Below, piece after piece: positions 1 through 6,384 of a stretch of 9,109 nucleotides of DNA. Under the pieces are notes generated by a model that saw only the letters and a list, made by a program, of their open reading frames with translations, made no database searches and was not told the DNA's origin. How positions within the stretch are numbered: position 1 is the first letter of the stretch; each line of letters opens with the position of its first letter. The stretch is from Bacteroidaceae bacterium (GTDB lineage: Bacteria; Bacteroidota; Bacteroidia; Bacteroidales; Muribaculaceae), in assembly GCA_021768245.1 (NCBI GenBank), contig JAETNO010000043.1:1-9109 (forward strand). Reading direction: 5' to 3'. Position numbers and translations under genes: made by a program.

Positions 1-38
1 TGCGTCTCCTCCTTTCCGCATTTTTTCAGATTATACCA
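1..38 (-). promoter_or_regulatory. Leftward promoter and RBS for a gene starting just outside the window
   Basis: On the - strand an extended -10 box, TGGTATAAT (38-30), is followed about 15 bases later by a strong ribosome binding site, AAAGGAGG (15-8), and then 7 more bases to the window edge. A start codon is therefore expected immediately beyond base 1. An in-frame-looking ATG at 21-19 has no Shine-Dalgarno sequence and is less likely. No good -35 is seen, which fits an extended -10 promoter. The gene itself is not visible, so its role is unknown. Confidence 0.5.
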
Positions 39-63
39 CAGGCGCATAGCGCCGTTGTGGTAT
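33..63. repeat. Nested inverted repeat overlapping the leftward promoter, candidate operator
   Basis: ATACCACA (33-40) and TGTGGTAT (56-63) form a perfect 8-bp inverted repeat. Inside it GGCGC (41-45) pairs with GCGCC (49-53) around an ATA loop. It overlaps the extended -10 at 30-38 and covers the -35 side of that promoter, so it could be an operator. It could also act as a DNA or RNA hairpin. A third copy of the octamer lies at 101-108, and ATTATACCACA occurs as an 11-bp direct repeat at 30-40 and 98-108. Confidence 0.55.
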
Positions 64-74
64 ATCAATTTAAT

Positions 75-102
75 CAAAATAATATCCGCTTGCGGATATT
101 AT
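75..102 (-). terminator. Probable intrinsic terminator of the rep operon
   Basis: A perfect 11-bp inverted repeat, ATAATATCCGC (79-89) and GCGGATATTAT (92-102) with a 2-base centre, starts about 10 bases past the stop codon of the 93-aa gene. Read leftward the stem ends in a short T run (TTTG). The T run is weak, and the palindrome could instead be a protein binding site. Confidence 0.5.
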
Positions 103-112
103 ACCACACCAG

Positions 113-394
113 CTAAGAATCCACAAGCTCCAATAACGCCGTGACCAGCGCACCGAACCGCCTGTCAGCCTCCGACACTTTCTGCATTTTACTCCGCAGC
201 CGCGCCAGCTCCTGGCGCTTGTCCTGGATCTCCGCATTCAGACGTTCCCAGTCCATTACCAGCTGCTCCCGGCGCTCCTCCGTGTCCAGAACATAGTTTT
301 CCAGCTTCTGGGAGAAGTTCTCCCCCCGGTAGCTCTCTATGTACTTCGCAACCCTGTCGGAAAGCCGCACGCATTTCTGGTTTGTTTTTGCCAT
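113..394 (-). CDS. Ribbon-helix-helix-like DNA-binding protein with coiled coil
   Basis: 93 aa. The first ~40 residues read like a ribbon-helix-helix DNA-binding domain: a short basic beta segment (KCVRLSDRV, 7-15), then two predicted helices with NFSQKLENYVL (26-36), comparable to CopG/Arc-type plasmid proteins. Residues ~38-77 are a charged heptad-like helix (DTEERREQLV...RLRSKMQKV), probably a coiled coil for oligomerisation. The ATG at 394 has a good RBS (GGAGG, 8 bases upstream) lying inside the last codons of rep, whose stop is only 3 bases away, so the two genes are probably translationally coupled. By analogy with small RHH proteins beside plasmid rep genes, a role in copy control, origin binding or partition is likely. 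The family call comes from pattern only. Confidence 0.65.
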   Translation of the reverse strand: MAKTNQKCVRLSDRVAKYIESYRGENFSQKLENYVLDTEERREQLVMDWERLNAEIQDKRQELARLRSKMQKVSEADRRFGALVTALLELVDS

Positions 395-397
395 GAA

Positions 398-1351
398 TTA
401 TTCCTCCCTTTTGTAGCGTCGAATCAATTCAGTATACTTAGGATTCATAACTGTCCCCCGTTCTTTAAGCCGTTGGCGGAAGATATCTTCACCGCAGATC
501 TCCAGATAGGCAGAGATCGCATTGCCAGCCTGCCGGAAGACAAAAGTTTCCAAGTTGCCCATGTTGTACTCTATACCCGGCTTGTCAAAAAGCTTTATAC
601 GTTCCGCACCATCAATAAACCGAGCCCAATAGGGTTTCACCGGCCAGCGGCGCATATTCGTGTCGGCCCCAGGATCATCCACATATCGAATATATTCCCG
701 CAGCACACCCAGGAGGCCCTCCCGAAGCTTGTCACCGGTATAGCCCTGAGTGATCCAATTCATAGGATATGGCTTACGCATCTGTAACTCGAATCGAATC
801 CAGTGCTGGTCATAAAATCCACGCTCTTTAGCCTTGTCATAAGCCCGGACAAAAAATTGGCTCTTTTTGCTGCCCCAATAAATCGTATTGCCTTCTGTAA
901 CTGCTGGGACACCCCACTCCACCCGTGCTTTCTGAAACCTCGAAACAAACTCAGTTGGGCGGCCATTTTCATCTCGAGCAATTGTATCCCAGCAAAGCTG
1001 CTCCCACTCTATCAGTCCATCCTTATCATCAAACGCAACATCTAAACGAGTTACATTCATCTCTTCCCTATTTTCCAAAACCTCAGAAAAAATCTTGCTA
1101 TAATCTCCATGCCCAAACGATTCAAACTCCCGACAACCCTGACCTGACAAATCTATACATACACCCATATCTTCCGTAATACCATTGAAACTGACACGGA
1201 TAGCCCCAGAACGATATCCTTCTTTATAACTGTTCGCACCGGTACAAACTTCCCAGGATAAGTCTCCTAAGCCAAACAATTCTATCATGCCTTGTGGGCT
1301 ATGTATTTTGCTTGTTACTGTCAAATAATCTATCAGGAAACGAGAATCCAA
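398..1351 (-). CDS. Rolling-circle replication initiator (Rep_trans-like, pII equivalent)
   Basis: 317 aa. The motif series matches Rep_trans-type initiators of rolling-circle plasmids and filamentous phages: IDYLTVT (7-13), CIDLSGQGCREFE (65-77), VTRLDVAFDD (100-109, acidic metal-site candidate), IYWGSKKSQFFVRAYDKAKE (157-176) and WIRFELQMR (184-192). Such enzymes nick one strand at the origin through a tyrosine; Y158 and Y171 lie in the conserved block but the catalytic one cannot be assigned by eye. The start is TTG: an in-frame TGA lies 9 bases upstream, and GGTGGTGAT, one mismatch from the ideal Shine-Dalgarno, sits at the right distance. The N-terminal half is more AT-rich than neighbouring genes (21 of 60 G+C at 1021-1080), suggesting mosaic origin. 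It lies directly downstream of the hairpin-rich stretch that probably holds its origin. Confidence 0.88.
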   Translation of the reverse strand: MDSRFLIDYLTVTSKIHSPQGMIELFGLGDLSWEVCTGANSYKEGYRSGAIRVSFNGITEDMGVCIDLSGQGCREFESFGHGDYSKIFSEVLENREEMNVTRLDVAFDDKDGLIEWEQLCWDTIARDENGRPTEFVSRFQKARVEWGVPAVTEGNTIYWGSKKSQFFVRAYDKAKERGFYDQHWIRFELQMRKPYPMNWITQGYTGDKLREGLLGVLREYIRYVDDPGADTNMRRWPVKPYWARFIDGAERIKLFDKPGIEYNMGNLETFVFRQAGNAISAYLEICGEDIFRQRLKERGTVMNPKYTELIRRYKREE

Positions 1352-1382
1352 AAACCATCACCACCAGTTTTTGCAACTTTTT

Positions 1383-1516
1383 AGGGTAAGTTCTGTACAC
1401 TGTACCCCCCTGTTAGCCCGGGGGGGTTGGGGAAAGCCGCAACTTTCCCCGTGTAATACACCAGCGACCGGCGCCGGCGCAGATCAACGCCGCAGCGGTC
1501 GAAAATTGTATTACAA
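1383..1516 (-). other. Candidate rolling-circle origin: four consecutive hairpins before rep
   Basis: Four inverted repeats follow one another with almost no gap: GTACACTGTAC (1395-1405, odd palindrome), CCCCCC/GGGGGG (1405-1410 with 1421-1426), GGGGAAAG/CTTTCCCC (1429-1436 with 1443-1450, 6-base loop) and the larger hairpin at 1451-1516. Dense stem-loops just upstream of a rolling-circle rep gene are typical of double-strand or single-strand origins and of filamentous-phage intergenic regions. No nick site could be identified. The stretch may also contain the rep promoter, but no convincing -35/-10 pair is seen. Confidence 0.5.
1451..1516. repeat. Hairpin closed by TGTAWTACA palindromes upstream of rep
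   Basis: GTGTAATACAC (1451-1461) and TTGTATTACAA (1506-1516) are each odd 11-bp palindromes and also pair with each other over 9 bases. Inner pairs are CGACCG (1465-1470) with CGGTCG (1496-1501) and GGCG (1476-1479) with CGCC (1488-1491). The 1480-1516 arm resembles the 5' end of the tip-protein gene at 6353-6389 (18 of 19 identical in the GC-rich part, then the same spacing to the palindrome). Confidence 0.7.
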
Positions 1517-1654
1517 AACACCTGCTGCATCCATAAGCCAGCGGTCCGCGCCATCTTCCAGCGCTTCCAGTTCCTCCTCGGTCAGCTCCGGCGGCTCCTC
1601 CCTGCTGGAGACGTAGAACCGCTCAAAGACAGGGTCCCAGAGAATGTCATACAA
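1511..1654 (-). CDS. Small acidic protein of unknown function, TTG start
   Basis: 47 aa, beginning at a TTG preceded by AAAGGAGG at 8 bases, as good an RBS as those of the structural genes. The product begins YDILWDPVFERF and has a strongly acidic helix-like middle (EEPPELTEEELEALEDGADRW). No signal peptide or membrane segment is present. An ATG four bases downstream in another frame gives only 22 codons and is less plausible. The gene sits between the assembly ATPase and the hairpins before rep, where Ff-type phages of Gram-negatives often place the secretin. Its stop codon lies inside the TTGTATTACAA palindrome that closes the pre-rep hairpin. The function is not recognised; acidic proteins this small can be regulators or DNA mimics, but nothing here shows that. 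Confidence 0.6.
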   Translation of the reverse strand: MYDILWDPVFERFYVSSREEPPELTEEELEALEDGADRWLMDAAGVL

Positions 1655-1709
1655 AGCAAATCCCTCCTTTCCACAAATCCACAAGCTGTATCACAGACAG
1701 ATTACCAGT

Positions 1710-1733
1710 GGAGGGACCCCGCCGGGTCCCCCC
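1710..1733. repeat. GC-rich hairpin after the assembly ATPase gene
   Basis: GGGACCC (1713-1719) and GGGTCCC (1724-1730) form a perfect 7-bp stem with a 4-base loop, extendable by about 3 bp with one mismatch. It starts about 8 bases after the ATPase stop. No T run follows on the - strand, so it is not a classical intrinsic terminator. It could slow transcription, protect the mRNA 3' end or be a DNA structure of the packaged strand. Confidence 0.55.
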
Positions 1734-1740
1734 TGCCGTC

Positions 1741-2640
1741 TTATTTCCGCTGCCGTCTGAGCTTCAGCCAGCGCCGGGACGGTCTGGCCACGCCGTCCAT
1801 GCCGCTCTGCTGGGAATTCTGCTGGAGCTTCAGAATCTCCTCCTCCGTCATCATCTCCCCGGCTTTCATGGCCTTCTTCAGATTGCCGACACAGGCCAGC
1901 GTATCATAAGCGGCATAGTCGCTGTTCCGGACGAACCAGCAGCTTCTTCCCCGAGGAGCAACAAGCTGGCTGTTGGCCGCATTCTCCAGATCCCAGGCAT
2001 CATACATATATAGCCGCTGAAACCGCCAGAGCTTGTCGCACTCCACCACATAGCTGGTCACCTGCCGGAGCAGCGCATCCACATGGCCGAACCGCTGGGC
2101 GGTGTAATAGAGGGATATGTAGTAGTGACGGCAGGTCAGGATAGTATTGAGAAACAATGGATCAATATTCGTCTTAAAATTCCGGCTGTTCATCTGGACG
2201 CTGAACTCGTCCCCCAACACCAGGGTAACGGTGAGTGTGTCATGCTCATCGTCATACTCCCGGTTCCGTTCGGCAGCGAGGACAATCTGCTCCAGACTGA
2301 CAAAATCCTCATAAGGAATAGACAAAGCCACGTTGGAGATCACCTTGATCCGCTGGGTAACCATCCTCTTCCTCCGGGGACACCAGACCTTTTTCCCATT
2401 GAATTGCCGGTAACTGCCCACCACCTTATGAACTGCTGAAAGCGTCTTGCCCTTGCCAAAGAGGCCGGTATAGGCTACCAGCTCCCCGGAGCCGCAGCGG
2501 TCATACTCACGATGCTTGAAATGCGCCAGCAGATCCAACAAGCCGAAGCGGGCCAGAGAGACCGGATGGAAGACGGCGCAGCGCAGTGTTGGGAACATAG
2601 CCAGGGCAAAGCCCAAGGCAATCAGGACAATAAGCGCCAT
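1741..2640 (-). CDS. zot: Zot/pI-like filamentous phage assembly ATPase
   Basis: 299 aa. This inner-membrane ATPase of the Zot (pI) family powers extrusion of the ssDNA through the membrane while coat protein is added. Walker A is GLFGKGKT (59-66), Walker B is TLVLGDE (139-145, D144 E145), and the family motif YYTAQRFGHVDALLRQVT is at 179-196. A hydrophobic segment (ALIVLIALGFALAMF, 2-16) lies at the N-terminus, and none is seen near the C-terminus, which is very basic (RPSRRWLKLRRQRK). Classical pI/Zot has its membrane segment after the ATPase domain followed by an outer domain that contacts the secretin; here that domain is absent. The ATG overlaps the upstream stop (TGATG), with AGGAGG in front, so translation is coupled to the 59-aa gene. 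Confidence 0.92.
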   Translation of the reverse strand: MALIVLIALGFALAMFPTLRCAVFHPVSLARFGLLDLLAHFKHREYDRCGSGELVAYTGLFGKGKTLSAVHKVVGSYRQFNGKKVWCPRRKRMVTQRIKVISNVALSIPYEDFVSLEQIVLAAERNREYDDEHDTLTVTLVLGDEFSVQMNSRNFKTNIDPLFLNTILTCRHYYISLYYTAQRFGHVDALLRQVTSYVVECDKLWRFQRLYMYDAWDLENAANSQLVAPRGRSCWFVRNSDYAAYDTLACVGNLKKAMKAGEMMTEEEILKLQQNSQQSGMDGVARPSRRWLKLRRQRK

Positions 2641-2819
2641 CAGAACCTCCTGTAATCCATAATGGCCTCCGCCAGCCGCCCAATCACCCGGAACACACCG
2701 GAGACCAGGGCCACACTGACGAACACCGACAGCAGATAAGGAATCAGCTCCGCGAGATTATCCGGAGGGACCATATCCGCCCAGACAACGGTAAAAAACT
2801 CAGAAACTACCTCAGCCAT
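2640..2819 (-). CDS. Small single-pass membrane protein, candidate minor virion protein
   Basis: 59 aa, starting at the ATG at 2819 with AAGGAGG upstream, overlapping the end of the acidic protein gene by 13 bases and the start of the ATPase gene by one base. It has an amphipathic acidic start (MAEVVSEFFTVVWADMVPPDNLAEL), a membrane segment around residues 26-43 (IPYLLSVFVSVALVSGVF), then a basic turn (RVIGRLAEAIMDYRRF). Size, single membrane helix and position just before the pI-like ATPase fit the small end-cap proteins of filamentous phages (pVI, pVII and pIX types), but sequence similarity cannot be judged by eye at this length. It may instead be an assembly partner of the ATPase. Confidence 0.75.
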   Translation of the reverse strand: MAEVVSEFFTVVWADMVPPDNLAELIPYLLSVFVSVALVSGVFRVIGRLAEAIMDYRRF

Positions 2820-3460
2820 GAAAAACCCTCCTTCAGCATTTTGGCGCAGGCCGCCACAAAAACACTGAGCAGCAAGAGCAGCAGCAAACCTTCCGTAACG
2901 GTATAATCCTGGAATGACGTAGTCATAAACGGATGATCCAGAACTTGCTGGACACTGTCTACGTCAGAGCTCATACCCTCCTCGCCGGTCAGCGCATCCA
3001 GCAGATCTACCAGCAAGAGCGCGGTATCCATAGTGGGATCTCCGGTTACCGGCTCCTCCATTGGAACAACCTCTGCTGGTTCCGTTGCCGGAGTGGTGCC
3101 GGGAGACAGCAGCTCCCCCTCCTGGGACCAGATATTACCAGCCTCGTCAATATAACTGCCTATAGGATAGCGGTCTTCCGTCTCCAGATCGTCCTCCACA
3201 AACGGAATATACTCCGGAGCAGCTTCCGGCTCCTGCGCCTCTCCGGCCTCATCTTCCTCCTTCGGGAGCTCCTCCTCCCCTGCTGTCTCTTCCGCCGGCG
3301 GAGCCGCAGCATCCTCCATGGCTGAGAGCCTCCCCTGCTTATAAGCCTCGAAACCAACGAGCCAGAGGTTGCAGGCCTGCACATACTCCTCGTTGCTGGC
3401 AAACTCCTCCGGAAGTGGCGCCGGTACACCATACTCCTGCATCAGCTCCGTATCAGTCAT
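2807..3460 (-). CDS. Acidic tail-anchored membrane protein, candidate virion or assembly protein
   Basis: 217 aa. No signal peptide is present. Residues ~47-100 are a low-complexity Ala/Glu/Pro/Asp stretch (EETAGEEELPKEEDEAGEAQ), followed by a short YIDEAGNIWSQEGELLSPG segment and more Pro/Glu-rich linker. A single membrane helix lies at about 191-206 (GLLLLLLLSVFVAACA) with a short basic tail (KMLKEGFSWLR). This tail anchor resembles that of virion proteins held in the membrane before assembly, but here the acidic domain has no obvious export signal. The gene overlaps the preceding 53-aa gene (ATGACTGA) and the following 59-aa gene, so all are translated as one coupled set. The function is not recognised; a structural or scaffold role is inferred from the operon. 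Confidence 0.75.
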   Translation of the reverse strand: MTDTELMQEYGVPAPLPEEFASNEEYVQACNLWLVGFEAYKQGRLSAMEDAAAPPAEETAGEEELPKEEDEAGEAQEPEAAPEYIPFVEDDLETEDRYPIGSYIDEAGNIWSQEGELLSPGTTPATEPAEVVPMEEPVTGDPTMDTALLLVDLLDALTGEEGMSSDVDSVQQVLDHPFMTTSFQDYTVTEGLLLLLLLSVFVAACAKMLKEGFSWLR

Positions 3461-3614
3461 CTAAAAACACCTTCCCTAAAAACCATGCTACGATTGCAAT
3501 TACGATGTCAAACAGGAAAACCTGCCACATAGAGAACGTAAAGCCATAGATCGTAAACTCAATGGACAGGAGCTCTACCACCCAGGAAAACAAAGCGGCC
3601 ACATCTGAGATCAT
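3453..3614 (-). CDS. Small hydrophobic membrane protein, candidate pVI-like end-cap protein
   Basis: 53 aa, found in the gap between the tip protein and acidic protein genes. The ATG at 3614 is preceded by AAGGCGGTGAT, one mismatch from an ideal Shine-Dalgarno, which overlaps the stop codon of the tip gene 4 bases away. The product begins MISDVAALFSWVVELL and has a membrane helix near residues 31-49 (QVFLFDIVIAIVAWFLGKV). Its stop overlaps the next start (ATGACTGA). In Ff phages the gene after gIII is gVI, a small hydrophobic protein that shares the tip with pIII, and the position here is the same, which is the main basis for the guess. Confidence 0.72.
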   Translation of the reverse strand: MISDVAALFSWVVELLSIEFTIYGFTFSMWQVFLFDIVIAIVAWFLGKVFLDD

Positions 3615-3618
3615 CCCA

Positions 3619-6384
3619 TCACCGCCTTATCGCCTTAATGATGCCAACAAACACAACGGCGGCGATCCCAAAGGTGAGCAGCAGCGTAATCTCAGGCGGC
3701 ATAAAAGGGAACACTGCGGACAGAAACCCCAGGAATCCAGTAAACAGCTGAGGAACTTCCTCGAATATCCGCATGACGGCAGCCACCACGTCCGCCAGCT
3801 TGCCCGTGAGCATGTCCACCAGAGAGATCAGCGCATCCAGCAGTCCGCCAATGACGGCCTCGGCCATCTTCAATATGCCGCCCAGGCCGGAACCAAGGAG
3901 CTTGCCCAGCTTGTCCCAGATGGTCTCTCCCTCTTCCCCGCTGCCGTCTCCACCACTGGGACCTCCGGGCGGGCCGGTACCGTCAGTATCCTTATACTCC
4001 TCCCCGCAAACTGAACAGCGGTAGATCGTGAAGCCCTGAGTCTGGATATTGCCGGTCTCATCATAAGAAGTCTGGACAGACTGCTTGACCTCCCAAGTAT
4101 GACCCAGCTTTGGCAGTGTCTCCGTTTTGGTTTTCTCGCACTTGGAACAGACATATTCCGCAGAACCAGCGAGGATGCAGGTCGGCTCGGTACGATCCGT
4201 CTCCTCCCACTCATGATCACATTTATCTGGATCGACCGCTTCCCCAGGTTTCTCAGGACGTTCCGGCTTTGCATCAATGTCAACGTCCGGGGCCTCCCCC
4301 ACCGGAGAAAACACATACCCCAGAGCGTTCTTGAGAGTGGACCCGTCATAGATCATGGCGGTTACGTTCACCCAGTTGCTGCCGTCATAAAGCTGTGGCT
4401 GGCCTCCGGCATTGTCCTCGTGGAGCGGGATATAAAAATACCCCGTTTCCGGATTAGAGGGCCGCACACCGCCTATCCGGTGATTTGCAACAGGAATAGT
4501 GTGCTGCACATAGATCGTATTCGCCGTCAGATTATCTGGCAGAGCCAGGACCTTGTTGGTGTCATAGGGTGCGTTGGACGGCGTGTAGGGGTTGGCAGAA
4601 GACAGGCTGCCGGTGGTGACCCGGAGCTCGTCCAGATAGACGGTGCCGGAAGACTTTATGTAAAACTTGTCAGCGGTGGGCTTGGTGAAGCTGCCGGAGC
4701 CTACCAAATCGCCGTTGACAAAGTAATAGAGCTTACCATTAGCAATGGTGATACGCATGGAAACCCATTGGTTTTTGTAGCTATCGTAGGAGAAATCTGC
4801 TACTACGTATTGAGAGGGTGACCAACGGTATTCCTTTTCTGTATAATGACGAATTTTTCCATACAAATTATAAACGGTTGCTCCTGTATCAGTCCAATAG
4901 CTTTGACGGCATGTATCAACCAATAAATCTGCATATTTCTGGCTCGAATGCAATATAGGAGCAGAACCAGAATATAACATCCACCCATACTTTCTCGTAT
5001 AGGATTCCTCTCCAGCAAATCCACTAGATGTATAAGAAGATGGTATAGAAAACTGAGACTTATAAGTTGTAGCTAGGGGAACAAGACAATAGGCATAATC
5101 ATGCGAATCAACAAGTGTTTCCAAATAGTCAAATGTATAGTAACTACCAACTGAAACCGAACTTTTTAGCGCAACCATATATGAAGAACGGCCGATTTTT
5201 GTAGAACCATTGTCAGAATAGACATCTTGCCCTTTCCAACTCCGAGAAGTCACCACCTCCTGAAAAATATTCGTATCCCCGAAGTAAACTCCCAACTGCG
5301 ACACATCCGCATACCGCACCCGGAAATCAAAGGACAAGCTGCTGTTGCTGGACAGGTTCGGGATCGTCACACCCGCAGCAGCACCAGTAGGCAACAGTAC
5401 CGCCTTACCGAAATCTCCGCTGTCTACATAAACAGTAGACCGATTCTGGGAGTAGAAGCTCCGCCCATAGCTGGAGCTGTCGTCATAGTTCCCATCAAAA
5501 TGCTGGAGGCTCAGGGTGTTGGGGTCGTCCGTCACCAGCTCATAGTTGACCACATCATAGCCCAGGTCCAGACCGGCCACCTCGGCAGCGGTCAAGCTGG
5601 AGCTGTTCCGCCCGTCCTTCAGCTCATAGTAGTAGACGTTCGTCACGTCCCCCACCTTCTGGTTGTTGTTGACCGTGTTGTTATAGGTGTAATTGACCGT
5701 GACGAAGGTGGGCGAATACTGCACGTCTATCAGATAGTACTCATCCGTGCTGTTGTCTATGGAAATATAGTACCGGCTGTTGTCCTGGTTATAATAAAGG
5801 TTGTTTTCGGTATACTCATTCTTGGTAAAATCGTTGTAATTGTAATTGTTGGTGGTGTTGTCGTAATACCAGGACTTGAAATCCGCACTGTAACTATATT
5901 TGTTGGTGACATTGTTCGTAGTGTACTGATTCAGGAAATCAGACAGCTTAATATTGGCCTCATAGTTATTGGTATTGTTGGTCGTATTATGGATCGTGTT
6001 GAACGTCCGGTTGTAGCTGTCAATGATCTTGGTGTTCGTCGTGTCGCCGCCCCGGTAATAATTAGTCACATTCCCAGACTTGTCTACCACGCTGCTGGTC
6101 ACATTCGTATAGTAATTCTGGGGCTTGTTTACCGTATAAGAATGGTCCGAATTATCTACCGAGTTCCAAGTGTTTGCTGTGCTGGAACTATTATCGATCC
6201 AATTAGAAACGACCTGGGACCACCAGCTGGAGGAACTGCTGTCAAAGATCCCAGCCTGCGCCACGGAGCTATCGGAGATCATGGAAGCCATGACCACAAT
6301 GCAGAGCAGCAATGACAGCCCTCTTGTCATACACTTACGCCAGTCAGAGCGCCAGATCAGCGCCGCAGCGGACTTCTTTTGCAT
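3619..6384 (-). CDS. Giant LamG-containing tip/adsorption protein (pIII-like)
   Basis: 921 aa, more than twice the size of Ff pIII. Order: basic start and signal-like hydrophobic segment (~19-44, ending VAQAG); Asn/Thr/Tyr/Ser-rich low-complexity stalk (~60-260, many N-x-T/S); concanavalin/LamG-like domain (~288-596, with SLSFDFRVRYAD and WVSMRITIANGKLYYFVNGD, ending VYLDELRVT); a second beta-rich part (~610-695); a Cys module with HEW, CSKC (746-749), GHTW and CSVC (790-793); a Gly-rich linker (804-819); and a long hydrophobic C-terminal region with a final membrane anchor (~898-917) and basic IKAIRR end. This layout of secreted binding domain, Gly linker and membrane anchor is that of pIII. 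Residues ~377-527 are coded by a much AT-richer stretch, as if inserted into the LamG domain. The start overlaps the previous stop (TAATG) and lies inside TTGTAATGCAA. Confidence 0.85.
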   Translation of the reverse strand: MQKKSAAALIWRSDWRKCMTRGLSLLLCIVVMASMISDSSVAQAGIFDSSSSSWWSQVVSNWIDNSSSTANTWNSVDNSDHSYTVNKPQNYYTNVTSSVVDKSGNVTNYYRGGDTTNTKIIDSYNRTFNTIHNTTNNTNNYEANIKLSDFLNQYTTNNVTNKYSYSADFKSWYYDNTTNNYNYNDFTKNEYTENNLYYNQDNSRYYISIDNSTDEYYLIDVQYSPTFVTVNYTYNNTVNNNQKVGDVTNVYYYELKDGRNSSSLTAAEVAGLDLGYDVVNYELVTDDPNTLSLQHFDGNYDDSSSYGRSFYSQNRSTVYVDSGDFGKAVLLPTGAAAGVTIPNLSSNSSLSFDFRVRYADVSQLGVYFGDTNIFQEVVTSRSWKGQDVYSDNGSTKIGRSSYMVALKSSVSVGSYYTFDYLETLVDSHDYAYCLVPLATTYKSQFSIPSSYTSSGFAGEESYTRKYGWMLYSGSAPILHSSQKYADLLVDTCRQSYWTDTGATVYNLYGKIRHYTEKEYRWSPSQYVVADFSYDSYKNQWVSMRITIANGKLYYFVNGDLVGSGSFTKPTADKFYIKSSGTVYLDELRVTTGSLSSANPYTPSNAPYDTNKVLALPDNLTANTIYVQHTIPVANHRIGGVRPSNPETGYFYIPLHEDNAGGQPQLYDGSNWVNVTAMIYDGSTLKNALGYVFSPVGEAPDVDIDAKPERPEKPGEAVDPDKCDHEWEETDRTEPTCILAGSAEYVCSKCEKTKTETLPKLGHTWEVKQSVQTSYDETGNIQTQGFTIYRCSVCGEEYKDTDGTGPPGGPSGGDGSGEEGETIWDKLGKLLGSGLGGILKMAEAVIGGLLDALISLVDMLTGKLADVVAAVMRIFEEVPQLFTGFLGFLSAVFPFMPPEITLLLTFGIAAVVFVGIIKAIRR

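Noticed and set aside
5227..6315. Long rightward ORF (362 codons) opposite the tip gene
   Set aside because: It is antisense to the Asn/Tyr/Thr-rich stalk, giving an unnatural Val/Ile-rich product; no RBS or promoter supports it.
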